A DNA stretch of 64,000 nt from contig NZ_JAIGNN010000001.1 in the NCBI RefSeq assembly GCF_019711565.1, positions 992,001 to 1,056,000 of the forward strand, read 5' to 3'. How positions within the stretch are numbered: the stretch's first letter is position 1; every line of letters begins with the position of its first letter. Positions 9,244 through 18,485 of this stretch are shown piece by piece. Position numbers and translations under genes: made by a program. The DNA is from Qipengyuania proteolytica. Lineage in GTDB: Bacteria > Pseudomonadota > Alphaproteobacteria > Sphingomonadales > Sphingomonadaceae. The notes under the pieces are model-generated. The model was not told where the DNA came from and searched no databases. It saw nothing but the letters and a program-made list of their open reading frames with translations.

Positions 9244-10291
9244 GCAGTGGCGCCCGGGCAGTCGATCCGCGGATGACGAGATCGCCCTTCAGCACGACCG
9301 GCTCGCTCGGGGCGGGCTGGCCCTCGCCGTCGATCAGGATCTCGACGGCCTTTGCCGTGGTGGCGGCAATCGGCTGGTCGAGCGCGGTCAGCGGCGGCTG
9401 GGTAAAGCGTACGATGGGCGTGTTGTCGAAACTGATCAGCGACAGGTCGTCGGGCACCGCAAGGCGGCGTTTACGGGCGACCTCCAGCGTCGCCAGCGTC
9501 ATTTGGTCGCTACTCGCGATGATCGCGGTCGGCGGGTCGGGCTGGTCGAGCAGCGCTTCGGCCGCGACGATGCCGCTGTCGTAACCGAAGTCGCCGCGTT
9601 CGCAGAGGCCCGCGCTATCGAGCCCCGCTTTCGCCATGGCCGCCTCCCATCCGTCGATACGCCATCCGGCCAGGCTGTATTCCTCCGGCCCCGCGATGAA
9701 GCCGATCCGGCGATGACCCAGCTCGACCAAGTGGTTGGTCGCCAGTGCGGCGAGATATTCGTCGCCCATGGTCATCGCGATGCCCGGTCCCTCCTGCTTC
9801 GAACCGATCCGCGCAAAAGGGATGTTCCGTTTCGCCAGCAGGCCGGTGATCAGGGGGTTTTCCGAGTGCGGCGGCGTCAGCACGACGCCGTCGGGCTGGA
9901 GCGCGGCGATCGCTGCGCCGAGCTCGCGTTCCACGTGGTCGTTATGCGTATCGACCAGCTCGACCAGCATGCGATAGCCGCGGTCGGCGCAGGTCAGCAT
10001 CCCGCCGAGCAGCATCTGGTCGACCCAGTCGGTCCCCATGCGCGACGTCCAGTCGGCGATGGTGCGTTCGCGGTCGTTGATCGCGAGGATGAGGTATGAT
10101 CGCGACCCGCTCATTCGCTGGGCGGCGATGGAGGGGACGTAGCCGAGCTTGTCGATACTCGCCTGAACCCGTTCCTTCATGGCGGGGCGCACGTTCGGCT
10201 CGTTGTTGATGACGCGGCTCACCGTTTGCAGGGAAACCCCTGCATCGGCGGCTACGTGCTTGATGGTCACTGCCTGGCGGCGCCGAGCCAT
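9230..10291 (-). CDS. LacI-family transcriptional regulator
   Basis: The 353-residue repressor has an N-terminal lambda-like helix-turn-helix and hinge (VTIKHVAADAGVSLQTVSRVINN, residues about 8-30, then the hinge helix at SIAAQRMSG). A periplasmic-binding-protein-like sugar sensor follows (TNHLVELGHRRIGFIAGP near 180-200; LSLISFDNTPIVRFTQPPLTAL near 290). It heads a unit with the downstream MFS gene. Palindromes with an AACGTT centre at 7994-8011 and 18297-18326 are its likely targets, which would place both the hydrolase and the halogenase/TonB-receptor operon under one sugar signal. The ligand is unknown. Confidence 0.93.
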   Translation of the reverse strand: MARRRQAVTIKHVAADAGVSLQTVSRVINNEPNVRPAMKERVQASIDKLGYVPSIAAQRMSGSRSYLILAINDRERTIADWTSRMGTDWVDQMLLGGMLTCADRGYRMLVELVDTHNDHVERELGAAIAALQPDGVVLTPPHSENPLITGLLAKRNIPFARIGSKQEGPGIAMTMGDEYLAALATNHLVELGHRRIGFIAGPEEYSLAGWRIDGWEAAMAKAGLDSAGLCERGDFGYDSGIVAAEALLDQPDPPTAIIASSDQMTLATLEVARKRRLAVPDDLSLISFDNTPIVRFTQPPLTALDQPIAATTAKAVEILIDGEGQPAPSEPVVLKGDLVIRGSTARAPLRAVG

Positions 10292-10359
10292 GATAGTTTC
10301 TAAACCCCCGTATTACCGTCCAGTTTTAATCCGATCCCGCGGGGTCGGCCAAGTGCGCC

Positions 10360-11862
10360 TCAGGCCCCCTCGGCTTCTTTTGCACCGCAATATTGCGCCA
10401 CGTAGGCATGGTGATCCGGCATGGCGTCCACCGTTTTCGTGACGTTTTCGCGCAAGCCCCTGAGAAAAGCCGCGAGTTCGTCGTCCGGCATCTTGCGGGC
10501 GATCGGATGATGGGCTTCGGGCATGATGCCCTGGCCCAGCATCACCTGCACCCAGCTGTTCTCCTGAAACAGTTCCTCGTTCTTGCGGAAGACCCGGCCG
10601 GTTTCGCGGAACAGCTCGATCTTCTGCTGCAGCGTCTCGGGGACGTCCATTGCCGCGCACTGGCGCCAGAATGGGCTGTCGCGCCGGTCGGTGGCCTTGT
10701 AATGCAGGATCAGGAAATCGCGCACCTGGATCATGTCGGTCAGTTGCTGGTCGTTGAATTCGGCCACATCGCGTTCGCTTACCCGCCCTGCGGGCATCAT
10801 CCGCAGGATGCGCAGGATGGCCCGCTGGATCAGGTGGATGCTGGTCGATTCCAGCGGCTCGAGGAACCCGCCCGACAGGCCGATCGCCACGCAGTTGCGA
10901 TGCCACTGCTTGCGGCGCGCGCCGGTGACGAAGGGGATCGCGCGCGGTTCGGTCAGCGGCTCGCCCTCCAGGGTCGACATCAACCGGTGCTGGGCCTCGT
11001 CATGCGACAGGTACCGGCTGCAATAGACGATGCCGTTGCCGCCGCGGTGCTGCAGTGGGATGCGCCACTGCCAGCCCGCGTCGTGCGCGATCGCGCGGGT
11101 ATAGGGGATCGGGGGACGGGCGCTTCTGGTCTGCACCGCAATGGCGGCATCGCAGGGCAGGTAATGACGCCAGTCGTCGTAGCCGACATGCAGCGCCCCT
11201 TCGATGAGGAGCGCCCGGAAACCGGTGCAATCGAGGAACAGGTCGCCTTCGATCCGACGCCCGTCGTCGAGCAGCAGGGCGGCGATGTCGCCGCTGGCGT
11301 CGTCGAGCTGGACCTCGTCAATCTTGCCTTCGATGCGCACGCAACCATCCTGTTCGGCAAGGCGTCGGAGGAAGGCGGCATAGCGCGTTGCGTCGAGCTG
11401 GAAGGCGTAGTTGACCCGCCCGTCCGGCAGGTGCGCAAACTTGTTGCGGTAGGCGGCCTGCAATTCGAGGCAGTAGTCGTCGTAGCTTTCCGTATGGCCA
11501 CGCTCGCGTCCCTCCATCCAGAAATGCTGGAAGCCCGCGGTCCAGTGATCGCGGCCGGTCGTGCCGAAAGAGTGGAAATACTTCTCTCCGTCGACCCGCC
11601 AGTTCGCGAATTCGATGCCGAGTTTGAACGTCGCCTGCGTTTCCCGCATGAACTCGTTCTCGGGGATGCCGACGATGCGGTTGAAATTGACGAGCGGTGG
11701 AATGGTGCTCTCGCCCACGCCGACGGTGCCGATCACGTCGGATTCCACCAGCGTCAGCTCGACCGAATCGCCCATCGTCCGGGCAATCGCGGCAGCGGCC
11801 ATCCAGCCGGCGGTCCCTCCGCCGGCGATCACGATGCGCTTGCGCGGGTGGGGGCTGGTCAT
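10360..11862 (-). CDS. tryptophan halogenase family flavoprotein (copy 1)
   Basis: The 500-residue protein belongs to the flavin-dependent halogenase family related to PrnA/RebH, which use FADH2, O2 and halide. Seen are the FAD motif VIAGGGTAGWMAAAAI (residues about 10-25), GVGESTIPPL (about 49-58), the conserved lysine in ATFKLGIEFANWR, and the halogenase signature GWQWRIP. Its ATG overlaps the stop of the upstream cupin-like gene as ATGA, so translation is coupled. The frame continues upstream but the halogenase N-terminus fixes the start at 11862. Homologues next to TonB receptors are common in alpha- and gammaproteobacteria and at least one (BrvH of Brevundimonas) halogenates indole; the natural substrate here is unknown. 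Confidence 0.9.
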   Translation of the reverse strand: MTSPHPRKRIVIAGGGTAGWMAAAAIARTMGDSVELTLVESDVIGTVGVGESTIPPLVNFNRIVGIPENEFMRETQATFKLGIEFANWRVDGEKYFHSFGTTGRDHWTAGFQHFWMEGRERGHTESYDDYCLELQAAYRNKFAHLPDGRVNYAFQLDATRYAAFLRRLAEQDGCVRIEGKIDEVQLDDASGDIAALLLDDGRRIEGDLFLDCTGFRALLIEGALHVGYDDWRHYLPCDAAIAVQTRSARPPIPYTRAIAHDAGWQWRIPLQHRGGNGIVYCSRYLSHDEAQHRLMSTLEGEPLTEPRAIPFVTGARRKQWHRNCVAIGLSGGFLEPLESTSIHLIQRAILRILRMMPAGRVSERDVAEFNDQQLTDMIQVRDFLILHYKATDRRDSPFWRQCAAMDVPETLQQKIELFRETGRVFRKNEELFQENSWVQVMLGQGIMPEAHHPIARKMPDDELAAFLRGLRENVTKTVDAMPDHHAYVAQYCGAKEAEGA

Positions 11863-12905
11863 TGGTTGAGTGTCCTCAGCAGATAGGTCCGCAGCTGGCT
11901 TGCGGTTTCGGGGGTCAGGCGCGCGAGGATGCCCTGCGCGGCCTCGGGAATGTGGTCGGTCACCTCGGGCCCGGCGGTGAAGACGTAATGATCGAACAGC
12001 TCGCGCCAGATCGCCTTCTCTTCGGCCGGTAGGTCGCGCAGCGTGAGAATGGCATGGTTGAGCGCATCCTGCGGCTGCCCGAGATAGGCCGGCGTGTCGC
12101 GCCACCAGTAGTTCACGAGGATGTTGAAGGGCTCGAGGCCTTCGACATGGTGCCACCACAAGGAGGGGATATAGATCGCATCGCCCGGTTCGAGCTCGAC
12201 CACTTGCGCATGTTCGAGCGCTTCGGCGAAGCGCGGGTATGCGTCGAGATCCGGCGCATGCAGGTCGACCATGCTGACCGGGCGCCCGGCCGGTGTGTTC
12301 TCCAGCGGGCCGAGATAGAGGTTGCGGAACTGTTCGGGCGGGAAGATCGTGAACCGACGCCGGCCGACAGCGCAACAGGCGAGGTTGCGCGGGAAGTCGT
12401 TATGCGCGGCGACGCGCGTGTCGGTGCCGATCCAGATGCGCTGGTGCGGCTGGCGGTCCAGCACGGGCGACGGATTGGCTTCCACGAGCCCGTCGAAGAA
12501 GCTCACCATGTCGACCGAGGTCAGGTAGATCGCCGGGGCATCGGCGCGCCCCTCGTTGTCGTCGAAGCCGCGGAAGATATCGGGCAGTTTCCCGCGGGCC
12601 GTACGGAAATTCATGCCGAAGTCGTCATTGTAGAACAGGCGGCCGTCGCGCCCCGGTTCGCCGATCGTCACGGTGAAAGGGGCCGGACGGGCATGGTCGA
12701 GCAGATAGGCGCGCGCGGCGCGGGCGCTTTCCTTGCCTGCCTGCACCAGCGGCCAGTCGGCCACGAGGCCGCGGACCACGAACGGGGCGCCGGCTTCGTC
12801 GAGCAGGGCGGACAGCGCGGCGGCATCCTGCGCCTCGCGTTCCTCGACCCGCTTCATGGCCGAAAAGACGGTCGTATCGGCCTCAGCCACCGGCCCGCCC
12901 GGCAT
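11859..12905 (-). CDS. cupin-like / JmjC-fold (cupin_8) protein
   Basis: About 348 residues. The motif series resembles cupin_8/JmjC-type Fe(II)/2-oxoglutarate proteins: VAAHNDFPRNLACCAVGRRR in the middle, FPPEQFRNLYLGP, then VELEPGDAIYIPSLWWHHVEG and LVNYWW. The H-x-D pair in AHND and the later His in WWHHVEG are the plausible iron ligands. Such genes regularly sit between SapC and halogenase genes. The start is uncertain: ATG at 12905 overlaps SapC by 23 bases, while a GTG at 12890 and an ATG at 12857 are alternatives. The stop overlaps the next halogenase start (ATGA). Enzymatic activity has not been established for this branch as far as I know. Confidence 0.82.
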   Translation of the reverse strand: MPGGPVAEADTTVFSAMKRVEEREAQDAAALSALLDEAGAPFVVRGLVADWPLVQAGKESARAARAYLLDHARPAPFTVTIGEPGRDGRLFYNDDFGMNFRTARGKLPDIFRGFDDNEGRADAPAIYLTSVDMVSFFDGLVEANPSPVLDRQPHQRIWIGTDTRVAAHNDFPRNLACCAVGRRRFTIFPPEQFRNLYLGPLENTPAGRPVSMVDLHAPDLDAYPRFAEALEHAQVVELEPGDAIYIPSLWWHHVEGLEPFNILVNYWWRDTPAYLGQPQDALNHAILTLRDLPAEEKAIWRELFDHYVFTAGPEVTDHIPEAAQGILARLTPETASQLRTYLLRTLNQ

Positions 12906-13602
12906 TCTTGCGCGCGACCAGTTCCGAGAACTGCGACAGCGAGGCGAGCGCCATGAAGATCGGCAACAGGTGGTCGTGCGCATGCAGGTCGCCCAGCGCA
13001 TCGCCATCGAGCGCGCGGACCTTGCCTTCGTCGATGATGTGAAAGCCGACCAGCGAATTCTGCGACCCGTCGCTCAGCGGCACCTGCAGCGTGAAGGGCT
13101 CGAGCAGCTCGTACCGCTCCAGCGCGGCGAAGAAGTCCGCGCTGCGCCGGTAGCTTTCGTCCAGGTCGCCCAGTTGCCGGGCAATCTGTTCGAGATAGGG
13201 CGTGGGCCGCCCGGTCTCGTCGAACACGCGCGTGCCTTCACCATTGCCCGCTACGCGCGGGTGATCGAGGTCGATATGGACCTGTCCCTCGCCCTCGCCC
13301 GAGGCGGGGCGGCCGATCAGAAAGGGCTGGATCGCGAGCGACAGGGGCCGGTAGCGCGTATCCCACCCGTCCTTGCCGAGGAACAGGTTCTCGCCATTCT
13401 CGAACCCGAACAACGCGAGCGCGGAGAATTTGCCGCTTGCCTGGTCGCGCTTGAACAGGATCGGATATTCGCCCTGCACCTTGCGGAATTCGTCCGGCAC
13501 GACAAGCGCGGCCATGACGGCATCGCCCAGCGCGGCATCCGCGTGGGTATGGACGCGCAGCTCGCCGTGCTCGCCGCTGTTGAGGATGCGGTGGTTGGTC
13601 AT
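12883..13602 (-). CDS. SapC family protein
   Basis: The 239-residue protein matches the SapC family: [18 protein letters not shown] at the start, FPVLFKRD-like [27 protein letters not shown], and a C-terminal [22 protein letters not shown] segment. The family was named from a Campylobacter S-layer-locus gene. In Proteobacteria it is found with TonB receptors and halogenases, with no proven biochemical role. No signal peptide is visible, so it is probably cytoplasmic. Its ATG overlaps the stop of the upstream halogenase by four bases (ATGA). A longer open frame upstream is out-of-frame with known homology and was not used. Confidence 0.85.
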   Translation of the reverse strand: MTNHRILNSGEHGELRVHTHADAALGDAVMAALVVPDEFRKVQGEYPILFKRDQASGKFSALALFGFENGENLFLGKDGWDTRYRPLSLAIQPFLIGRPASGEGEGQVHIDLDHPRVAGNGEGTRVFDETGRPTPYLEQIARQLGDLDESYRRSADFFAALERYELLEPFTLQVPLSDGSQNSLVGFHIIDEGKVRALDGDALGDLHAHDHLLPIFMALASLSQFSELVARKNAGRAGG

Positions 13603-15149
13603 GATGTGGCTAATTCTCCTTGCGCCGCTTCTGGCGGCGACGCTGTGTTGAGGGCATCGAAATAGACGCGGTTGGCGGGCAGGGCCGAAACCATCGCCCG
13701 CGTGCGTTCGCGGACTTCGGCGAGGCGCGCAAGAGCTTCGGGCGCCGGCTGCGTGCCGTGTGCCGGGGGTACGGGAAAGCCCATGCCGTAGAGCACATAT
13801 TGCTGGCTGGCCGCCGAGAACACTTCGTCCACCTGCGGGAAGTCCCAGTGCGAAGGCGGCTGTTCGCGCCACAGGACGAGCTGGTCGGCAAGGCGCTGCG
13901 GGATGGAGGCGGGATCGCGCTGCGCGGTCCAGTAGGGTTCGGCGCGCTCGCTCAGCACGTAATGGAGCTTGAGAAAGTCGACGATCCGCTCCCAGCGATA
14001 GCGGAACAGCGCGTTGAACCTTTCGGCATGGATCGCCAGCGTGGCGCGCGTTGCCGGAAAATTTTCCGCCAGCGCCTTGAGCGAGAGCTCGACCATGACG
14101 ATGGCAGATGCTTCCAGCGGCTCGATGAAGCCGGCCGATTGCCCGATGGCCAGGCAATTGCCGCGCCAGAATTGTGTCCGATGACCGGTGGCGAAGGTAA
14201 GCTTGCGCGGGGTCAGGCTTGCGGGGGCCGCCCCCGGCACATTGGCGGCGACATAGTCGCGCAGGATGTCCTCGGCGCGCTCGTCGTCAAGGAAGCGCGA
14301 GGAATAGACGCAGCCGATCCCGCGGCGGGTGGGCAACGCGATGTCCCACAGCCAGCCCGCTTCATGCGCGGTCCCGATGGTCTGCGAGGCGATGGGGCTG
14401 TCCGGCTGGACCGGCACCTGCACCGCCAGCGCGCTGTCGTTGAAGGAGATGTGCGACAAATCGGTCCAGCCGCTGCCGAAGTGGCCTTCGATCAGGATCG
14501 CGCGGGCGCCGCTGCAATCGATGAAGAAATCGCCCTCGATTCGGCCGCTTTCGGCCAGATTCAGCGCTTCGATACTCTCCTGCGTGCCGACGACACCCGC
14601 CACGCGGTCGCGCAGATGGATGACGCCCAGGCGCGAGGTCGCGTGCCGTTGCAGCATCGCGGCGAGCTTGCCCGCGTCGAGGTGGTAGCCGTAGTTGAGC
14701 GCGCCGGCATAGCCCGGCATCGCCCGCTGTCGCGGCGCGAGATCGCGCGCGCAGGCGGCGGCCTGCGGTGTCATCGCGTGCGCGAAATCGAGGCCGGAGG
14801 CGTCCTGCCGCCACGCGGCGAGCAGTGCGGCCATGTCCCCCGGCGGGGGCGGCGTGAACGGGTGGAGATAGCTGTCGCCCTCGCGCCCGGTGGTCCAGCC
14901 GTCGAACCGCGAGCCCTGTTTGAACGAGGCGTCGCATTCGCGCAGGAACTCGTCCTCGGCGATGCCGATCGTGCGGAGTGTTTCGCGCAGGGTCGGCCAG
15001 CTGCCTTCGCCGACGCCAATGGTCGGGATGTCGGGCGCCTCGACCAGCGTTACCGAAAGATCCGGTCGCCGGGCGGCCATGACGCAGGCCGCCAGCCAGC
15101 CGGCGGTCCCGCCGCCGACGATCACCAGTTTCTCGATCCTGTCGGTCAT
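13599..15149 (-). CDS. tryptophan halogenase family flavoprotein (copy 2)
   Basis: The 516-residue flavoprotein carries [18 protein letters not shown] (FAD binding, residues about 6-23), [10 protein letters not shown], and the lysine of [13 protein letters not shown] expected for the halogenase active site. The GWxWxIP signature appears as GWLWDIALP, so the Ile-Pro pair is altered to Ile-Ala. Together with its divergence from copy 1, this suggests a different substrate or a non-halogenating role. It is the first gene of the coupled block halogenase-SapC-cupin-halogenase that follows the TonB receptor. The start at 15149 was chosen by homology; the frame is open for 17 further codons. Confidence 0.86.
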   Translation of the reverse strand: MTDRIEKLVIVGGGTAGWLAACVMAARRPDLSVTLVEAPDIPTIGVGEGSWPTLRETLRTIGIAEDEFLRECDASFKQGSRFDGWTTGREGDSYLHPFTPPPPGDMAALLAAWRQDASGLDFAHAMTPQAAACARDLAPRQRAMPGYAGALNYGYHLDAGKLAAMLQRHATSRLGVIHLRDRVAGVVGTQESIEALNLAESGRIEGDFFIDCSGARAILIEGHFGSGWTDLSHISFNDSALAVQVPVQPDSPIASQTIGTAHEAGWLWDIALPTRRGIGCVYSSRFLDDERAEDILRDYVAANVPGAAPASLTPRKLTFATGHRTQFWRGNCLAIGQSAGFIEPLEASAIVMVELSLKALAENFPATRATLAIHAERFNALFRYRWERIVDFLKLHYVLSERAEPYWTAQRDPASIPQRLADQLVLWREQPPSHWDFPQVDEVFSAASQQYVLYGMGFPVPPAHGTQPAPEALARLAEVRERTRAMVSALPANRVYFDALNTASPPEAAQGELATS

Positions 15150-15186
15150 CTTGCCTACCTTAACCCCTAATCCGCCACCCGCAAAA

Positions 15187-15222
15187 GAGAAGAGCCGCAC
15201 TGCTTGCGGGCAGTGCGGCTCT
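15187..15222 (-). terminator. hairpin terminator/attenuator between TonB receptor and halogenase block
   Basis: AGAGCCGCACTGC (15191-15203) pairs perfectly over 13 bp with GCAGTGCGGCTCT (15210-15222). Read on the minus strand, the stem is followed by TCTCTTTTGC. This is a strong intrinsic terminator form just after the receptor stop, so read-through into the halogenase block is likely partial. Confidence 0.8.
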
Positions 15223-15262
15223 CTCGTTCAACCGGGGGAGGGCGAGGAGCCGTCCCGTGCGG

Positions 15263-18244
15263 TTACCAGGTGAAGCGCACCCCGGCAGCGTAACGGGCAT
15301 AGCCCGGTGCCGCGAAGAACTTCGCCAGTTCGTTGCGGCGGTAGCCGTTGCGATCGTCGTTCAGGATGTTGATCCCTTCCGCGAACACCGTGATCCCGCC
15401 CGGGAACTCGTAGCTCGCACTCGCATCGAGCTGCCCGTAGGAGTCGATGAAGTACGGATCGAAGTCGTACCCGCCCAGGAACTTGTCGCGCCAGTTGTAG
15501 GCGACACGGGCCTGAAGGCCGTTCTTGTCGTAGAACAGGACGGCGTTGGCGCTGTCGCTGACCCCCTGTACGGCGAACTGCGGCACGGTCCACGGCTGCG
15601 TCACGTCGTACGGCGTGTCGCTCTTGACGATCGTGTAATTCAGGATCGCACCGAAGCCGGTATCCCAGAACGTGTGCTGCAAGGCAAATTCCCAACCCCA
15701 CAGCCGCGCGGTCTGGTCGCTGTTTATGGCCTGTCCGAGGGTGAAAATCACGTCCGGATCGGCCGCGAAGCCAAGGATGCCGCCGGTTACCGGATCGATC
15801 CGGTCGGGATAGTTGGCAGCAACGTAGTCGCGGATGGCGGCGTACGAAACGGCCCCGGCAGCCCTCGCTTCCAGCACCGGAGCGCTTTGCGACGGATCAT
15901 CGAGATCGAACAGCGTGGTCTGGGTCGTCTGGTTGACGATGAAGTTGCTGACGTTCTTGTTGAAGAAGCCAACCGAAACGTAGCTTGCATCATCGTAGTA
16001 CCACTCGGCCGACACATCGATGTTCTTCGACTTGTAAGGCACCAGGCCCGGATCGCCGGTATTCGCCTGGCTGCCGCCGGCACCTACGCGCAGGGGCTCT
16101 GCAATGACCAGCGAGCCGAGGTTTCCGTAGCTCGGACGGGTGATGGTGTGGCTGTAGGACGCACGCAGGATCAGTCCATCCATCGGCTCGAGGCTGAAAT
16201 CGACGGCCGGAAGCCAGTTGTCGTAGGTTCCGCTGGCGCTCGTGAACGAGCCCGGCGGGCTGATCAGGCTGATTTCGTTATCCGAAACCCACACAGTGCC
16301 TGTGGGATTCGGTGCAAGCGAAGACGACGAAATGTCCGTCGTCTCGTAGCGCAGTCCGAGACGGGCAGTCGCTTCCATGCCGCCCACGTCGAACCGGTTG
16401 AGCAGCTGGACATAGGGCGCAAGCGTCTTTTCCGTGATCCTGTTGTCGGTCCTGTACTGCGCCAGACACGTCCCCGGCTCCTGAGCGGCCGCGCAGATGC
16501 CGAGCCGGTCGTTGAGCAACTGGATCAGGTTCTCGGTGTCGATCTGGAAGTAGGTCGGGATGATCGAAGGATCATTGCTTCCGGCCAAGCCGGCGAGGTC
16601 CGACGGCAGGTCGCGCGGGATGAACAGATCGTCCGGCGTATCGGCAGCCGACAGCGTACCGCCCCAGGTGTCGTTCTGGATCACGCCGAAGGCGCTGCGC
16701 ACCTTGTTCTCGATATAGCTGGCGCCGAAGTCGAGGCTTTCGATGAAGCCTGCGTCGAAATCGTAGCTACCGCGCAGGGTGACTTCGGTGATCTCGTCCT
16801 TGAAGTAGGCATTGCGGAACGCGTTGCCGGCCGGACGGATGTTCGAAGCGTCGATTTCCGCACCCGGATACATGTCGACCGAAATGACCGGCATGTCGGT
16901 GGTGTAGTCGACAGACTGCGACTGGACGCCGAAGATGGCCGTCCCGACCGCCTGGCCGCTGCCATAGGGCGAAGTCGGCTTGGATTCGGCGCTCGAGCGG
17001 TGCGCGTCGAGTTCGAAGCGGAGACCGCTGTCGCCTTCCCAGGCGATGTTGCCGCCGATCGAGTGGTTGATGCTGCGGTTCGCGCCGACCGCACCGGTGA
17101 TGGCGAGGTCCTTGGGACCGCAATTGATCGGGTCCGCGGCGGGATCGCAGAAGTTTTCGGCATAGAACAGCGCGCCTGCCGCCGGACCGTCGGTCCATGC
17201 GCTCGAGGTGTCGCCGTGGTTGAACCACACGCCGATGCTGCTCTGGCGGCTGTCGAACGTGTTCTGCGAGAACAGGTAATCCGCCGTGATCGTCAGGTTG
17301 TCGGCCGGCTTGTACTGCAGGACGGCCTGGCCGTTGATACGCTCGCGTTCGAAGTCGAAGAAGTCGTAGGCGACGCTCTGCGGCACCTGGTAGACGTCGG
17401 TATCTCCGGGGCGGTTTTCGATGTTGGCGTAACGCGGGTCGCCCGGCTGGGCGAGCGTGCCCCAGTTGTTTTCCGCGCCGGTGTAGCCCGGGCGCCAGTT
17501 GCCGGTGACGAACTGGGCCTGGCTGCCCTTGCGCTGCTGGTACGAACCGGCGATCAGGATGCCGACGGTGTCGTCCGCGAAGGTCTTCGAGACGATGCCC
17601 GAGATTTCGGGGGTAATGTCGGTGCCGTCGAAGCGCGAGGTGTCGTAGACGCCCTTGACGCCGATGCTGCCCTGGAAGCCGGGACGATCGAGCGGCCGGG
17701 GCAGCTTGATGTTGATGACCGAGCCGATACCGCCGGTCGGCAGCGAGGCGCGACCCGACTTGTAGACTTCGACGCCCGCGACGCCCTCGGCCGCAAGGTT
17801 GCCGAAGTCGAAGCTACGCGAAGACGGGGCCGAGAAGCCGTCGCCCAGCGTCGAGGTCGGCATCTGGCGGCCGTTGACGACGACGAGGTTGAAGTCGGGG
17901 CCGAAGCCGCGGACGGTCACGGTCGAGCCTTCACCGCTCTGGCGGTCGATCGACACGCCGGTAATGCGCTGGAGCGATTCAGCCAGGTTGGTGTCGGGGA
18001 ACTTGCCGATGTCTTCGGCCGAGATCGCGTCGACCACGCCGACCGCGTCGCGCTTGATGTTCATGGCGTCCTGCAGCGAGGCGCGGATACCCGAAACGAC
18101 GATCACGTCGCCTTCGTCCGCCACGGCTTCCTGGGCCGTCTCGTCGCTGTCCTGAGCCATCGCGACCTGGGCGGTTGCGCCCAGTGCGACTACGGATGCC
18201 CCCGCCATGAACCTGACGAGGGAAGGCTTGCGCTTCCAATTCAT
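15263..18244 (-). CDS. TonB-dependent receptor (outer membrane, carbohydrate locus)
   Basis: The 993-residue protein has a signal peptide ending near VAMAQ and an N-terminal plug domain: VIVVSGIRASLQDAMNIKRD, the TonB-box-like VVSGIR, AEDIGKFPDTNLAESLQRI, VTVRGFGPDFNLVVVNGRQM. A 22-strand barrel ends in an aromatic residue (GVRFTW). The IGKFPDTNLAE form of the plug is typical of the large sugar/oligosaccharide receptors of Caulobacterales, Sphingomonadales and Xanthomonadales. ATG at 18244 is preceded by GGAGGA. Two AACGTT palindromes lie 50-80 bases upstream. It probably imports the glycan degraded by the GH3 enzyme; the transported substrate is inferred. Confidence 0.93.
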   Translation of the reverse strand: MNWKRKPSLVRFMAGASVVALGATAQVAMAQDSDETAQEAVADEGDVIVVSGIRASLQDAMNIKRDAVGVVDAISAEDIGKFPDTNLAESLQRITGVSIDRQSGEGSTVTVRGFGPDFNLVVVNGRQMPTSTLGDGFSAPSSRSFDFGNLAAEGVAGVEVYKSGRASLPTGGIGSVINIKLPRPLDRPGFQGSIGVKGVYDTSRFDGTDITPEISGIVSKTFADDTVGILIAGSYQQRKGSQAQFVTGNWRPGYTGAENNWGTLAQPGDPRYANIENRPGDTDVYQVPQSVAYDFFDFERERINGQAVLQYKPADNLTITADYLFSQNTFDSRQSSIGVWFNHGDTSSAWTDGPAAGALFYAENFCDPAADPINCGPKDLAITGAVGANRSINHSIGGNIAWEGDSGLRFELDAHRSSAESKPTSPYGSGQAVGTAIFGVQSQSVDYTTDMPVISVDMYPGAEIDASNIRPAGNAFRNAYFKDEITEVTLRGSYDFDAGFIESLDFGASYIENKVRSAFGVIQNDTWGGTLSAADTPDDLFIPRDLPSDLAGLAGSNDPSIIPTYFQIDTENLIQLLNDRLGICAAAQEPGTCLAQYRTDNRITEKTLAPYVQLLNRFDVGGMEATARLGLRYETTDISSSSLAPNPTGTVWVSDNEISLISPPGSFTSASGTYDNWLPAVDFSLEPMDGLILRASYSHTITRPSYGNLGSLVIAEPLRVGAGGSQANTGDPGLVPYKSKNIDVSAEWYYDDASYVSVGFFNKNVSNFIVNQTTQTTLFDLDDPSQSAPVLEARAAGAVSYAAIRDYVAANYPDRIDPVTGGILGFAADPDVIFTLGQAINSDQTARLWGWEFALQHTFWDTGFGAILNYTIVKSDTPYDVTQPWTVPQFAVQGVSDSANAVLFYDKNGLQARVAYNWRDKFLGGYDFDPYFIDSYGQLDASASYEFPGGITVFAEGINILNDDRNGYRRNELAKFFAAPGYARYAAGVRFTW

Positions 18245-18296
18245 TACCGATTCTCCTCCCAAAACCATGCGCTTAGGGCGCACGGGTAGTCCGAAT

Positions 18297-18326
18297 GTGA
18301 ACGTTCACCTATTTGATAACGTTCAC
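18297..18326. promoter_or_regulatory. two LacI-type operator sites upstream of the TonB receptor
   Basis: GTGAACGTTCAC (18297-18308) is a perfect 12-bp palindrome. GATAACGTTCAC (18315-18326) is a near-copy with one degenerate half. Their centres are 18 bp apart. Both share the AACGTT core with the site before the GH3 gene. They lie between the divergent receptor and flavin reductase genes and could affect both. Confidence 0.75.
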
Positions 18327-18485
18327 TGGGTCAATCTTGCAGCCCCTGCAATCAACACAAAATTGCACCAACTGTGGCATTCATGTTGCATTTTTTGCGC
18401 ACCATGTTCGATGCCGGAAATGTCCGCGTCACTTGCAGCGCAACGCGTGTTGCCCTGCGCGCGAGCCGTGAGTACCGAGACTGCA

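Noticed and set aside
15257..18289. 1010-codon open frame on the plus strand opposite the TonB receptor
   Set aside because: It mirrors the receptor gene codon for codon, is rich in Arg/Val/Asp in the manner of antisense GC-rich frames, and matches no family.
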